A stretch of 64,000 bases of DNA from Naasia aerilata (GTDB lineage: Bacteria; Actinomycetota; Actinomycetes; Actinomycetales; Microbacteriaceae): contig NZ_AP027731.1 of NCBI RefSeq assembly GCF_030296595.1, forward strand, positions 1,922,001-1,986,000, given 5' to 3'. The position numbers and the translations under genes are program-made. Under the pieces are notes generated by a model. The model worked only from the letters and a program-made list of their open reading frames with translations, did no database searches and was not told the origin of the DNA. Positions 17,980 to 27,231 of the stretch are shown in pieces (within the stretch, counting starts at the first letter, position 1; every line of letters begins with the position of its first letter).

Positions 17980-19440
17980 ATGACGATTGCTGAGTCCCCG
18001 GTCGCGGTCGCGACCCGGCTGTACATCGACGGCGAGGAGGTGGACGGCGGAGACGGCGTCCTCACCGTCGTCGACCCCGCACGAGGCGGCACGATCGGAA
18101 CGGCCGCAGCGGCGACGCGCGAGCAGGCGCTCGACGCCGTGCGCGCGGCGAACGCGGCCTTCCCCGCCTGGGCCGCGCTGTCCCCGCAGGAGCGGGCCGC
18201 CCAGATCGACGCCGCGGTGGCGGCGATCGGCGAGCACTTCGAGGAGCACGCCGACATCCTCTCCAGGGAGAACGGGAAGGTCCTCGACGAGGCCCGCGGC
18301 GACGTGTTCGTCTTCGGCTTCCGCTGCGGGCTGGCGACGGGCCTTGCCGACCAGGTCCTCGAGACCACGACGCTCCCCGGTCCGCCGAACGAGACGATCA
18401 TCAGCTACGTGCCCCGCGGCGTGGTCACGATCATCGTGCCGTTCAACTGGCCGCTCGCCATCCTCGGCGCCTCCCTGCCGTACGCGCTGGTCGCCGGGAA
18501 CACCGTCATCCTCAAGCCGCCGCCCTCGGCGCCGCTCGCCACGTCGCTCCTCATCCGGCGCATGGCCGAGCACCTGCCGCCCGGCGTGCTCAACGTCGTC
18601 ACGGGCAAGGACGCGGAGATCGGCGAGGCCCTCGTCTCCAATACCGACGTCTCCATGGTGCACTTCACGGGCTCCGTCCGCGGCGGCAACAAGATGATGG
18701 AGATGGCCTCCAAGTCGCTGACCAAGGTGGCGCTGGAGCTGGGCGGCAACGACGCGGCCGTCGTACTGAAGGACGCCGACCTCGGCGAGGAGGGCATCGA
18801 CGCGCTCTACCACGGCATCTTCGACACCACCGGCCAGATCTGCATGGCGGCCAAGCGCGTGTACGTCGACCGCTCTCGGTACCAGGAGGTCGTCGACGGC
18901 CTCTCCCGCAAGCTCGAGCAGACCGTGCTGGGCGACGGACGGGACCCGAACACGACGATGGGGCCGCTGCACGCGCCCTCGCAGAAGAAGTTCGTGGAGG
19001 ACCTGCTCAACGAGGCGCGTGAGGCCGGCGCGGAGATCCGCGAGTTCGGCGAGCTCCCCGGCGGGGAGTTCGCCGAGGGCAACTTCCTGCGGCCCTCGCT
19101 CGTGCTCGACCCCGACCCGAAGCTCCGGGTCGTGACGGAGGAGCAGTTCGGACCGACCATCCCGATCATCCCCTTCGATGACGAGGACCAGGCCATCGCG
19201 GCGGCGAACGACACCTGGGCCGGCCTCTGCGCTTCCGTGTGGACGGCCGACCGCGCGAAGGCCGCCGAGGTCGGTGCGCGGCTCCAGGCGGGCTACGTCT
19301 TCGTGAACGCGCACAGCGCGGCCGTGCTCGACCAGCGCGCGCCGTTCGGCGGCGTGAAGAGGTCGGGCCTCGGGCGCGAGATGGGAATCGAGGGACTGCG
19401 CGAGTTCATGGACACGCACAGCGTGGCCCTGCCCGCCTGA
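17980..19440 (+). CDS. Aldehyde dehydrogenase (NAD(P)-dependent)
   Basis: The 486-residue protein is a complete ALDH with cofactor-binding VPFNWPLAILG, catalytic Glu253 in ALELGGND and nucleophile Cys288 in TGQICMAAK. ATG at 17980 follows a GGAGGAG ribosome site. The substrate is not certain. The position, divergent from the 4-oxalomesaconate hydratase and under the same putative GntR site, suggests an aldehyde from lignin-derived aromatics (for example syringaldehyde or vanillin) or a ring-cleavage semialdehyde. A hairpin terminator follows within 25 bases of the stop, so the downstream permease probably has its own or read-through expression. Confidence 0.88.
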   Translation: MTIAESPVAVATRLYIDGEEVDGGDGVLTVVDPARGGTIGTAAAATREQALDAVRAANAAFPAWAALSPQERAAQIDAAVAAIGEHFEEHADILSRENGKVLDEARGDVFVFGFRCGLATGLADQVLETTTLPGPPNETIISYVPRGVVTIIVPFNWPLAILGASLPYALVAGNTVILKPPPSAPLATSLLIRRMAEHLPPGVLNVVTGKDAEIGEALVSNTDVSMVHFTGSVRGGNKMMEMASKSLTKVALELGGNDAAVVLKDADLGEEGIDALYHGIFDTTGQICMAAKRVYVDRSRYQEVVDGLSRKLEQTVLGDGRDPNTTMGPLHAPSQKKFVEDLLNEAREAGAEIREFGELPGGEFAEGNFLRPSLVLDPDPKLRVVTEEQFGPTIPIIPFDDEDQAIAAANDTWAGLCASVWTADRAKAAEVGARLQAGYVFVNAHSAAVLDQRAPFGGVKRSGLGREMGIEGLREFMDTHSVALPA

Positions 19441-19464
19441 CCTCGCGGACGAGTCAGCACCAGT

Positions 19465-19492
19465 GGCCGGGACAGCATTCGCTGTCCCGGCC
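19465..19492 (+). terminator. Hairpin terminator after the aldehyde dehydrogenase gene
   Basis: GGCCGGGACAGC pairs perfectly with GCTGTCCCGGCC around an ATTC loop, 24 bases after the stop. Its place argues against the in-frame start at 19463 for the following permease gene. Confidence 0.65.
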
Positions 19493-19522
19493 CTTCCGCG
19501 CCCGGGGCGCAGAACGGATTCC

Positions 19523-20761
19523 ATGCGCGCTGCACCTTCCCGGGCTCCCTGGCTCGTCGCCGTCGCCATCGTCGCCCTGGGGCTGATCCTCCGCGGCCCG
19601 ATCATCGCGGTGGCGCCGGTCATCGGCGACATCAAGCTCGATCTCTCCTTCACCTCGGCGCAGGCCGGGCTGCTGACGAGCGTGCCCGTCCTGTGCTTCG
19701 CGCTCATCACGCCGGTGGCGTCGTTCCTCATCGCCCGGCTCGGCCCTGACCTCGCCACCACCCTCGCCATCCTCGGAGTGATCCTGGGGGCGATCGTCCG
19801 ATCCGCCGGCGGCTCGGAGGCGGTGATCACCGGGACGATCCTGATGGGCGCCTTCATCACCGTGGGCAACGTCGTCGTCCCCGTGCTCATCCGCCGCGAG
19901 GTGCCGGCGGAGCGCGCGCGGCTCGCCACCGCCCTGTACACGAGTGCGCTCAACCTCGGCTCCGTCATCGGCACATTCGTGACGGCTCCGCTGGCCGAGG
20001 CGGCGGGCTGGCGGGTCTCGCTCGCCTGGTGGGCTCTCTTCGCCGCCGGGATCCTCGGGCTCTGGCTGACCGCCGAGCGGCGCCGCGCGCTCGTCCTGGA
20101 ACGCGCTGCCCCGCTGTCCCGCGCGGAGCAGGAGGCCGAGGACTCGTCCGCCGGGCGGGCGGGCCGCCGGAGCGACGCCCTGACGGGCGCCCTGCTCGCG
20201 ATCGCGTTCGTCGGCCAGGGCTTCGGCTACTACGGGATCACGGCATGGCTGCCCACACTGCTCCGGGACGACCTCGGCTTCGATGCGACGCAGGCCGGCT
20301 CAGCGGCCACCGTCTTCCAGCTGCTCGCCATCGCGGGGTCGATCGGCGTGCCGCTCATCTCACAGCGGGTGGGCCTGCTGCCCGTCACGGTGGCGATGTC
20401 GCTCGCCTGGCTCGTGGTCCCCGTCGGGCTCCTGCTGGCGCCCGGAGGATGGCTCCTCTGGTCGAGCGTCGGCGGCGTGGCACAGGGGGCGGGCATCACG
20501 CTGGTGTTCGTCATCATCGTCGAGATCGCCCGGAACAGCGTCCATGCGCGGCGACTGTCCGCGGTGACCCAGGGCGTCGGCTACGGCTTCGGGGGAGCGA
20601 CCGCGCCGACCGTGCTCGGCGCCGTGCACGACGCGACCGGCGCATGGACCGCTCCGCTGCTGCTGGTCTTCGGCGCCCTCGTCGCCTTCGGCGTGCTCAT
20701 CACCTGGACGGTGGCCCGGTCCCACCGGCGCGCGCCCGTGCCGGACGCTCTCGCCTCCTGA
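19523..20761 (+). CDS. MFS transporter, CynX/NimT (cyanate permease-like) type
   Basis: The protein of about 412 residues has 12 spans, ILRGPIIAVAPVI in helix 1, an ERRRALVLE cytoplasmic loop and VFVIIVEIARNS in helix 10, features of the CynX/NimT subfamily. Members import cyanate, nitroimidazoles or small organic acids. ATG at 19523 (MRAAPSRAPW) was chosen because the longer frame begins inside the preceding terminator hairpin. Within this catabolic region it is a candidate importer of an aromatic or dicarboxylic acid; substrate is inferred only from context. Confidence 0.8.
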   Translation: MRAAPSRAPWLVAVAIVALGLILRGPIIAVAPVIGDIKLDLSFTSAQAGLLTSVPVLCFALITPVASFLIARLGPDLATTLAILGVILGAIVRSAGGSEAVITGTILMGAFITVGNVVVPVLIRREVPAERARLATALYTSALNLGSVIGTFVTAPLAEAAGWRVSLAWWALFAAGILGLWLTAERRRALVLERAAPLSRAEQEAEDSSAGRAGRRSDALTGALLAIAFVGQGFGYYGITAWLPTLLRDDLGFDATQAGSAATVFQLLAIAGSIGVPLISQRVGLLPVTVAMSLAWLVVPVGLLLAPGGWLLWSSVGGVAQGAGITLVFVIIVEIARNSVHARRLSAVTQGVGYGFGGATAPTVLGAVHDATGAWTAPLLLVFGALVAFGVLITWTVARSHRRAPVPDALAS

Positions 20762-20797
20762 TCCCTCCCGTCCCACCCTCCTGACCGAAAGGCGACG

Positions 20798-22465
20798 ATG
20801 TCGAGCCCCGAGTCCCCGTACCCCCTCCGTCCGCCGCGCAGCACGCCCGAGTCGCGCAAGGGCGTCCCGCCGCAGCCGCGCACCGAGACGCGCGACGACA
20901 TGATCATCGAGCGGGACGTCGAGGTGACCACCCGCGCCGGTCGCACCGTGCAGGCCGACGTGTACCGCCCCCTCGACGGGCAGCCGGTGCCGCCGCTCAT
21001 CGCCTGGTCGCCGTACGGCAAGCACGACCCCGCGCCCATCGGGCAGATCTACCCCGCCAGCGGAGTGAAGCCCGAGCACATGAGCGACCTGACGACCTTC
21101 GAGGGGCCCGACCCCGTCTACTGGGTGCCGCGAGGCTACGCCCTCGTCATCGCCGACATCCCGGGCACGTGGTACGCGAAGGGGCCGGCCAGCTACCTGT
21201 CACCGGAGGAGGCCGCGGACTACCACGACCTCGTGGAGTGGGCCGGCACGCAGGAGTGGAGCAACGGGAAGGTGGGCCTGACCGGCGTCTCGTACCTCAC
21301 GTCCTCGCAGTGGCGCGTGGCCGCCACCAACCCGCCGCACCTCGCCGCCATCAACCCCTGGGAGGGCTGGTCGGACACCTACCGCGAGGTCGCGCGCCAC
21401 GGCGGTATCCCGGAGACCTCATTCTGGCCGTACATCTGGGAGCGCTGGGGCGCCTCCACCGGGCCGATCGAGGACCTGGAGGCGGAGACGCGCGAGCATC
21501 CCTTCTTCGACGAGTTCTGGGCGTCGAAGGCGGCCGACCTCGAGGCCATCACCGTGCCCGCGTTCGTGGTCGCGAGCTGGACCGACCAGGGGCTGCATAC
21601 GCGCGGCACGCTTGAGGGGTTCCGGAGGATCTCGTCCTCCCAGAAGTGGCTCTACGTGCACGGCCGCAAGAAGTGGGCCGAGTACTACCTCCCGGAGAAC
21701 GTGGAGAAGCAGGCGGCCTTCTTCGACCACTTCCTCAAGGGCATCGAGAACGAGGTGGAGAGCTGGCCGCCCGTCCTCGCCGAAGTCCGCACGGACTACT
21801 ACGAGGGCGAGTTCGTCGAGGCCGAGTCGTGGCCGCTGCCCGACGTCGAATACCGCGAGCTGCACCTCGACGCGGCGACCGGGACACTCGTGACCGACGC
21901 GCCCGCGGACGAGGCCACGGCCACGTACCACGGCCTCGGCGACCCGTTCGCGCCCGAGCGCCTCGTCTTCGAGCACCGGTTCGACGAGGAGACCGACATC
22001 GTCGGGCACAGCCGCGCGGTGCTTCACATGTCGGCGCCGAAGGCGGACGACATGGACGTGTTCCTCGGCCTGTTCAAGCGCGACGCGGGCGGGCGCATCG
22101 TGCCCTTCCCGTACTTCGCCCAGTTCGAGGACGGCCCAGTCGCGCTGGGCTGGATCCGCGCCTCCCACCGCGAGCTCGACGAGGAGAAGTCGACGCCGTT
22201 CCTGCCGGTGCTCGCCCACCGCAGGGCGCTGCCCCTCGAGGCGGACGGCCCCACGCGGCTCGAGATCGAGATCCTCCCGTCGGGCACGCGCTTCGCGGCG
22301 GGCGACAGCCTCGTCCTGGTGATCCAGGGCTACGACATCAAGCACTACCGGAAGCCGCTCGTCTACTCGCGCCACGAGACCGACATCAACACCGGCCCGC
22401 AGCTCCTGCACACCGGGGGAGCCCACGACTCCTACCTGGTGCTCCCGATCCGCCCGCGCTCGTAG
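20798..22465 (+). CDS. CocE/NonD-family hydrolase (X-Pro dipeptidyl-peptidase S15-like esterase)
   Basis: The 555-residue protein has an alpha/beta hydrolase domain with nucleophile Ser in TGVSYLTSSQW, acid Asp in ASWTDQGLHTRG and a His in LYVHGRKKWAEYY. A C-terminal jelly-roll domain (from about residue 330, DVEYRELHLDAA onwards) is typical of the PepX_C region. Relatives cleave esters or amides such as cocaine or cephalosporin derivatives. The start has a GAAAGG site. Located 37 bases after the permease, it may hydrolyse the imported compound. Six bases after its stop begins the first palindromic repeat, which may serve as terminator. Confidence 0.85.
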   Translation: MSSPESPYPLRPPRSTPESRKGVPPQPRTETRDDMIIERDVEVTTRAGRTVQADVYRPLDGQPVPPLIAWSPYGKHDPAPIGQIYPASGVKPEHMSDLTTFEGPDPVYWVPRGYALVIADIPGTWYAKGPASYLSPEEAADYHDLVEWAGTQEWSNGKVGLTGVSYLTSSQWRVAATNPPHLAAINPWEGWSDTYREVARHGGIPETSFWPYIWERWGASTGPIEDLEAETREHPFFDEFWASKAADLEAITVPAFVVASWTDQGLHTRGTLEGFRRISSSQKWLYVHGRKKWAEYYLPENVEKQAAFFDHFLKGIENEVESWPPVLAEVRTDYYEGEFVEAESWPLPDVEYRELHLDAATGTLVTDAPADEATATYHGLGDPFAPERLVFEHRFDEETDIVGHSRAVLHMSAPKADDMDVFLGLFKRDAGGRIVPFPYFAQFEDGPVALGWIRASHRELDEEKSTPFLPVLAHRRALPLEADGPTRLEIEILPSGTRFAAGDSLVLVIQGYDIKHYRKPLVYSRHETDINTGPQLLHTGGAHDSYLVLPIRPRS

Positions 22466-22470
22466 ACCCC

Positions 22471-22645
22471 GCGAGGTGGCACTTGTTGCTGCCACCTCGC
22501 CCGGGAAACGACAACAAGTGCCACCTCGTGCGCTCGTGGGCGGGGAGCGCCGCGCCTCTCGCTAGGGGTCGCCGCACTCCCACTCGGCGAGGTGGCACTT
22601 GTTGCTGCCACCTCGCCCCGGAAACGACAACTGCTGCCACCTCGC
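22471..22645. repeat. Palindromic repeat cluster, 2 units, forward orientation (3' side of the DUF559 gene)
   Basis: Units at 22471-22528 and 22587-22645. Each has an outer arm CGAGGTGGCACTTGTTG matched by CAACAAGTGCCACCTCG (second unit variant CAACTGCTGCCACCTCG) and an internal TGCCACCTCGC that can instead pair with the left arm as an 11-bp stem with 8-base loop. Two alternative hairpins are therefore possible per unit. The second unit ends 5 bases before the DUF559 stop codon. Confidence 0.85.
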
Positions 22646-22650
22646 GGAGC

Positions 22651-23547
22651 TCAGCGGCCCGCCAGAGCGGAGCGGACCCGGGCAAGCACCGCCTGAGGGT
22701 CAGCCAGATGGTCCCGGAGCACCCTGATGACCCGCCAGCCCTCGTCAGTCAGCCTCTCGAGGCGGTCGACGTCGCGCTCGTACTGGGCCCGGTCGCTCCG
22801 GTGCTGGTCTCCGTCGTACTCCACGACCACCCGCTCCTTCTCGTACATCAGGTCGCCTCGCGCGAGGAAGCGGCCGTGCCGGTCGTAGATGTTCACGTTC
22901 AGCGCCGGCTCAGGAAGCCCGGCCCGCCCGAGAAGCAGCCGGAGCTTCGTCTCCATCGGAGACTCGGAGCCCACCCGGATCAGCTGCAGCGCTTCCCGCA
23001 GCGCCACCGCCCCTCGACTTCCTCCAGCCCCGGGAAGCAGGGCGGCGAGATCCTGCAACGTGCAGAGCGGCGCATCCCTCGCCACGAGGGCGTCGCCAAG
23101 GATCACCAAGTTGTCGACCGACAGCGTGGAGGCGAGTTGGCGCAGCGTGTGGGCGGGCGCGGTGACCTGCCAACCCCGGCGCATCACGGTTTCCGTGCTG
23201 CCAAGCGTTGCGTGGTGCCCGACGATCCCCTCCACGCGTGGTGCGCGCTCCGGTTTCCACACGCAGACGTGGAGCGGCTCCTCCTCCTCGCGGCCGGGAA
23301 GTGGGAGGCCGTGAATCCGCGCCGCGGTCTGGTGGCTGAAGAACGCCCACGGCGCCATGACGGCGCTGTAAGCCGTGCATCGCTCGAGCACGGATCTCCC
23401 GGGAACGCGCTGCAGGCGGACTCCGCGGTACGGCGCCGCGAGGTCTCTGCCTCGCAGCCGCCCAGTCCCAACCCCGCGGGCGGAGGCGTCGCGCACCCGG
23501 AACGGCTCATCGGCCCACTCCGGAAGGGGGCTTCTCGGTTTCGGCAT
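22651..23547 (-). CDS. DUF559 endonuclease-like protein with AbiEi-like N-terminal region
   Basis: The 298-residue protein ends in a DUF559 domain of the Vsr/PD-(D/E)XK nuclease fold: Glu in SPMETKLRLLL (about residue 203), Asp in FLARGDLMY, and VVVEYDGDQHR with the strand-borne acids and His. The N-terminal region (GVRLQRVPGRSV, WAFFSHQTAARIHGLPLP) resembles the AbiEi antitoxin-like winged-helix proteins often fused to DUF559 in Actinobacteria. No partner toxin gene is beside it. Both flanks carry clusters of the same palindromic repeat in opposite orientation, 5 bases from the stop and 55 bases from the start. Function unknown; a nuclease linked to the repeats is a hypothesis. Confidence 0.82.
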   Translation of the reverse strand: MPKPRSPLPEWADEPFRVRDASARGVGTGRLRGRDLAAPYRGVRLQRVPGRSVLERCTAYSAVMAPWAFFSHQTAARIHGLPLPGREEEEPLHVCVWKPERAPRVEGIVGHHATLGSTETVMRRGWQVTAPAHTLRQLASTLSVDNLVILGDALVARDAPLCTLQDLAALLPGAGGSRGAVALREALQLIRVGSESPMETKLRLLLGRAGLPEPALNVNIYDRHGRFLARGDLMYEKERVVVEYDGDQHRSDRAQYERDVDRLERLTDEGWRVIRVLRDHLADPQAVLARVRSALAGR

Positions 23548-23914
23548 GCGGGGAAGGGTGCCGCATCGGCGTCATCCGCGCCGAGCGCGTCCACAGGGCG
23601 CCGCGAGGTGGCACTTGGTGCTCTTTCCCGGGCGAGGTGGCAGCAACAAGTGCCACCTCGGCGGACGAGGGACGACGAGGAAACGCGCGGCGCGAGGTGG
23701 CAGTAGGCGCTCTTTCGCGCGCGAGGTGGCAGCAACAAGTGCCACCTCGCCGGGAACACGCGAGACGGCGAGGTCACGCCCGGCGCGAGGTGGCACTAGG
23801 TGCTCGTTCCGGGGCGAGGTGGCAGCAACAAGTGCCACCTCGGCGAGGAGGGGAGCGGGATGCACGAAGGCCCGGCCCCCGAAGGGACCGGGCCTCAGTG
23901 CTGGGCGGGAGTCG
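23548..23914. repeat. Palindromic repeat cluster, 3 units, reverse orientation (5' side of the DUF559 gene)
   Basis: Units lie at 23603-23660, 23692-23750 and 23785-23842. They are the reverse complement of the units at 22471-22645 (GCGAGGTGGCAC, variable middle, GAGGTGGCAGCAACAAGTG, CCACCTCG). The right arms are nearly invariant while the left arm middle varies (CTTGG, GTAGG, CTAGG). No gene is present in this gap apart from the liv terminator at its right end. Confidence 0.85.
23868..23895 (-). terminator. Terminator of the Liv operon
   Basis: AGGCCCGGCCCC pairs with GGGACCGGGCCT (one mismatch) around a short loop, about 20 bases past the binding-protein stop on the minus strand. Confidence 0.6.
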
Positions 23915-25201
23915 TCAGCCGACGACCTCCACGTTGGCGTAGCCGTTGCCGTTGAACTTCTGCAGCGAGACGGTCTGCACGGCCGGCGAGCCCTTGACGG
24001 TGGTGTCGATGGGGCCGAACGCGAAGTCCGTCTTGAGCCCCTTGATCGACGTCAGCGCCTCGTAGAACGACTCGCGGGTCGGCTCCTTCATGTTCTTGAA
24101 GGCCTCCTCCAGGATCTGCGCGGCGGTCCAGGACCACACGCAGTGCGGGAACGACTTGCCGTCCTGCTCGTGCCCGGTGACGTACTTTGCGATCGCGTCG
24201 AAGTACTTCTTGCCGGCCTCCGACTCCGCGAACGGCGGGGCGGCGGCGGCCTGGGCGAAGCCGGCGGCGTAGACACCCGTGAAGGTGTCGGCGGCGACGC
24301 CGGCGGGCTTCAGGATTCCACCGGGCGACGCGGTGTTCGACGGGAGGAACAGGGTGGGCTTCCAGCCGAGCGACGCCACCTTCTGGAGGTCGGCGATCGC
24401 GAGCGGGGTGATCGACACGGCGTGGAACAGGACGTCCGCACCGGTGGCCTGCAGCTCCGTGATCTGGCCCTCGAGGCTGGTGGCGCTCGGCTCGTAGCTG
24501 AGCTCCTTCACGACCTCGATGTTCTTGCTGCCCTTGATCGCGTCCTTGAAGCCCTGCGAGTAGCCCTTGCCATAGTCGTCGTTCTGGAAGAGGATGCCGA
24601 CCTTGTGGGCCTGCCCGTCCGCCGCCAGTGCCTTGCCGAACGCGGCGCCCTCCTGCTGGTACGTCGGCACGAGGCCGAGCGTGAGGTAGCCGTCCTCGCG
24701 GTTGCTGAAGATTGGGTCACCCGTCATGACGAGGACCTGCGGGAAGCCCTCCTCGGCCGCGGCGTCGCGCCAGGCGCGGTTCGTCGGGGTGCCGAGGCTG
24801 AGTGCGGCGCCGAAGACGCCGTCCGCGACCATCTGCTGGAAGTTGCCGACCGCCTTCTCGGGGTCGTACTGGTCGTCGTACTCCTTGAGCTCGACGGTGC
24901 GGGTCTTGCCGTCGCCGAACTCGAAGCCGCCCTCGTCGTTCTTCATCCCGAAGTACGCGATGGCGCCGTCGGCGGTGCAGTTGCCGGGGCCGGCGGTGTT
25001 GCCGGTCAGCGGCGTGGAGATGCCGAGCGTCAGGTGGTCGTCGGTGATGCCGGGGGAGGGTTCGGCAGCAGCAGCGGAGCCGCTGGCTCCGCTCTTGGGC
25101 GGCGCTTCGGCGGCGCGGCCGCAGCCGCTGAGCACGAGCGCAAGCACACCGGCCGACGCGGCGAGCGTGAGAACACGCTTGCCGGTAGCTGTGGTCTTCA
25201 T
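23915..25201 (-). CDS. Branched-chain-amino-acid-type ABC transporter substrate-binding lipoprotein
   Basis: The 428-residue lipoprotein (MKTT start, lipobox LSGC, Cys27) has a type 1 periplasmic binding (LivJ-like) domain from residue about 55: LGISTPLTGNTAGPGNCTAD, FNQ-type core VVADGVFGAALSLGTPTN, and KVGILFQNDDYGKGY. ATG at 25201 has an AGGAGAGG site. It is the last gene of a livG-livF-livH-livM-livJ order. Such systems import amino acids but also lignin-derived aromatic acids (for example the Rhodopseudomonas CouP system). Context here and the operator-like motif upstream of livG favour an aromatic acid; this is inference. Confidence 0.88.
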   Translation of the reverse strand: MKTTATGKRVLTLAASAGVLALVLSGCGRAAEAPPKSGASGSAAAAEPSPGITDDHLTLGISTPLTGNTAGPGNCTADGAIAYFGMKNDEGGFEFGDGKTRTVELKEYDDQYDPEKAVGNFQQMVADGVFGAALSLGTPTNRAWRDAAAEEGFPQVLVMTGDPIFSNREDGYLTLGLVPTYQQEGAAFGKALAADGQAHKVGILFQNDDYGKGYSQGFKDAIKGSKNIEVVKELSYEPSATSLEGQITELQATGADVLFHAVSITPLAIADLQKVASLGWKPTLFLPSNTASPGGILKPAGVAADTFTGVYAAGFAQAAAAPPFAESEAGKKYFDAIAKYVTGHEQDGKSFPHCVWSWTAAQILEEAFKNMKEPTRESFYEALTSIKGLKTDFAFGPIDTTVKGSPAVQTVSLQKFNGNGYANVEVVG

Positions 25202-25229
25202 GTGGTGCCTCTCCTTCGAGGGATGGATG

Positions 25230-26317
25230 TCACTTCTTGGTTTCTTCGAGAGCCGGCTCAGCAGTGCTGGAGCCGACGTTGTGCCCGCCGCGTCGGCGTC
25301 GCGCGAGACGCGCGAGGACGCGGGGAAGACTGGCGAGCCCGCCTGGCAGCAGGAAGAGCACGAGCAGGATGACGACGCCTTCGACGATGGTGGTCGCCGC
25401 CGGGTTGATCGAGTTCGTGATCTGCGGGACGAGGACGTAGAAGAGGCCGCCGAGGATGGAGCCGACGATGCTGCCCGCGCCGCCGACGATGACCGCGATG
25501 ACCAGCTCGATCGAGTGGGCGAAGGACAGCGTCTCGCTCGAGGTGTACTGCAGGGCGACGACGTAGAGGAAGCCGGCGCCGCCGCCGAACACCGAGGCGA
25601 TCGTGAAGGCGAGTACCTTGTAGCGGTAGGGGAGATGCCCATCGAGCCCGCGACGGCCTCGTTCTCCTTCACGATGGCGAAGGCGCGCCCGTACTTGCCG
25701 CGCACGAGGAAGAACGCGAGCGCGAAGAAGATCGCGGCGATGACGAAGACTAGGTAGTACTGCCACTGGTCGTCGGCGAGGCCCGTCCAGGACGGCGCCG
25801 CGAACGGGTTGCCCTTGTAGGTGTTGCCGTCCGAGGCGACGTAGTCCAGGCGCCGGACGGAGACCCTCGTTGCCGCCGGTGATGTCGGAGAACCGCTTGG
25901 AGAGGGGTCGCCGACGATCGGCAGCGCGATCGTCACCATGGCGAGCGCGAGCCCGCGGAGGCGCACCGCGGCGAGGGCGACGAGAAGGCCGACGAGGCCC
26001 GGGATGACGATCGCGAGCACGAAGCCGAGCACGATGGCGCCCTCGGCCAGGCTGCCGCCCCAGAGTGCGCGGATCGGGATGATGGCGCAGTACGCGCCCA
26101 GGCCGACGAAGAAGATGTGGCCGAGGGACACCTGACCCGTGTAGCCCATCACGATGTTGAGGCCCAGCACCGCGACCGCGAAGACGGCGACGCGGGTGAG
26201 CGTCTGGTTCGTGAACTCGGTCGCCGACAGCGGGATCACGAGGAGGATGACCGCGACGATCGCGGCGAGCACCCACTTCACCCAGGTCTTGCGGAGGAGC
26301 TCCCGAACCGCACTCAT
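25230..26317 (-). CDS. livM: Branched-chain-type ABC transporter permease, LivM (three frameshift sites as read)
   Basis: From ATG at 26317 the protein has about nine spans and the LivM motif LNIVMGYTGQVSLGHIFFVG. The frame shifts at about 25904-25907 (GGGG), 25859-25866 (two bases missing, CTCTC reduced) and 25631-25634 (GGGG). Repairing all three gives ...IVGDPLSKRFSDITGGNEGLSVRRLDYV and later GISPYRYKVLAFTIAS, a normal LivM of about 360 residues ending EPALEETKK. The start overlaps the livH stop (ATGA). All lesions are missing bases, so error is more likely than decay. Confidence 0.85.
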
Positions 26318-27224
26318 ACGCGGACCACCAACTTCCGGCCGAAGAGACCCTGGGGTCGCAGGATGAGAACGACGAAGAGCAGGATGAACGGCACGGCGAT
26401 CTTCAGGTCGTGGCCGATCCAGGAGACATAGGTGCCGGCGAGGTTCTCGAGCACCGCGATCGCGAGGGCCGCGACGACCGCGCCGACGGGGAGTCGACCC
26501 CGCCGATGATGACCGCCGCGAGCGCGTAGACGAGGATCGCGTCGAAGTTGCCCGGGTTGAGCTGCGCCTTGGCGGCGAGCAGGATGCCGGCGATGGTGCC
26601 GAGCGCGGCGGCGAGGCCCCAGCCGATCATGAGCATCCGGCCGACGCGGATGCCGGACAGTGCCGACGAGTTCGGGTTGTCCGCGACCGCGCGGAGGCCG
26701 AGGCCGACCTTCGTCCGGGTGAACAGCAGCTGCAGCACGATCATCAGTGCGACGATCGTGAGGAAGGTCGTCAGCGACCAGAGGCTGATCGCAATGCCGC
26801 CCACGGTGAAGCTCAGTCCGGTGTTGAAGAAGAACGGGTACGGCAGGAAGTTGTAGCCCCAGATGAGCGCGATGATGCCCGTGATGAGGGTGAGCAGGCC
26901 GATCGTCGCGACGACCTTCGTATCCTCCTCGCCGCCCTGGAAGCGCCGCATGACGAAGCGCTCGATCAGAGCGCCGAGACCGAACGAGGCGGCCACGGCG
27001 ACGATGATGCCGATCAGCACACCGAGGATCAGGTTGGTCGGCACCAGCAGGTTCCCGACCGACATCCCGATGTAGGAGCCGAGGACGGCCATGCCGCCCT
27101 GGGCGAAGTTGATGAGCCCCGTCGCCTGGTTCACGAGGACGATGGCGAGCGCCAGAGCCGCGTACAGCGAGCCTTGGGCCAGCCCGTCGGCGACGAGCTG
27201 CACGAAGGTGCCGAAACCGTTCAT
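26314..27224 (-). CDS. livH: Branched-chain-type ABC transporter permease, LivH (frameshifted near the C-terminus)
   Basis: From ATG at 27224 the sequence has about eight spans with LivH motifs GSLYAALALAIVLVNQATG, LINFAQGGMAVLG and LGLRAVADNPNSSALSGI. The frame is lost in the GGGG run at 26488-26491; one added base gives IGGVDSPVGAVVAALAIAVLEN and an end in LRPQGLFGRKLVVRV at 26314, about 303 residues, the usual size. The stop overlaps the livM start by four bases. It sits 7 bases downstream of livF. Confidence 0.87.
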
Positions 27225-27231
27225 CTCCCTC

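Noticed and set aside
22471..23842. CRISPR-like array
   Set aside because: Units are long palindromes with no regular unique spacers, orientation differs on the two sides, and no cas genes are present.
23915..26317. A 800-residue fusion of LivM and the binding protein
   Set aside because: The join arises from frameshifts in livM; the binding protein has its own signal peptide, ribosome site and start at 25201.
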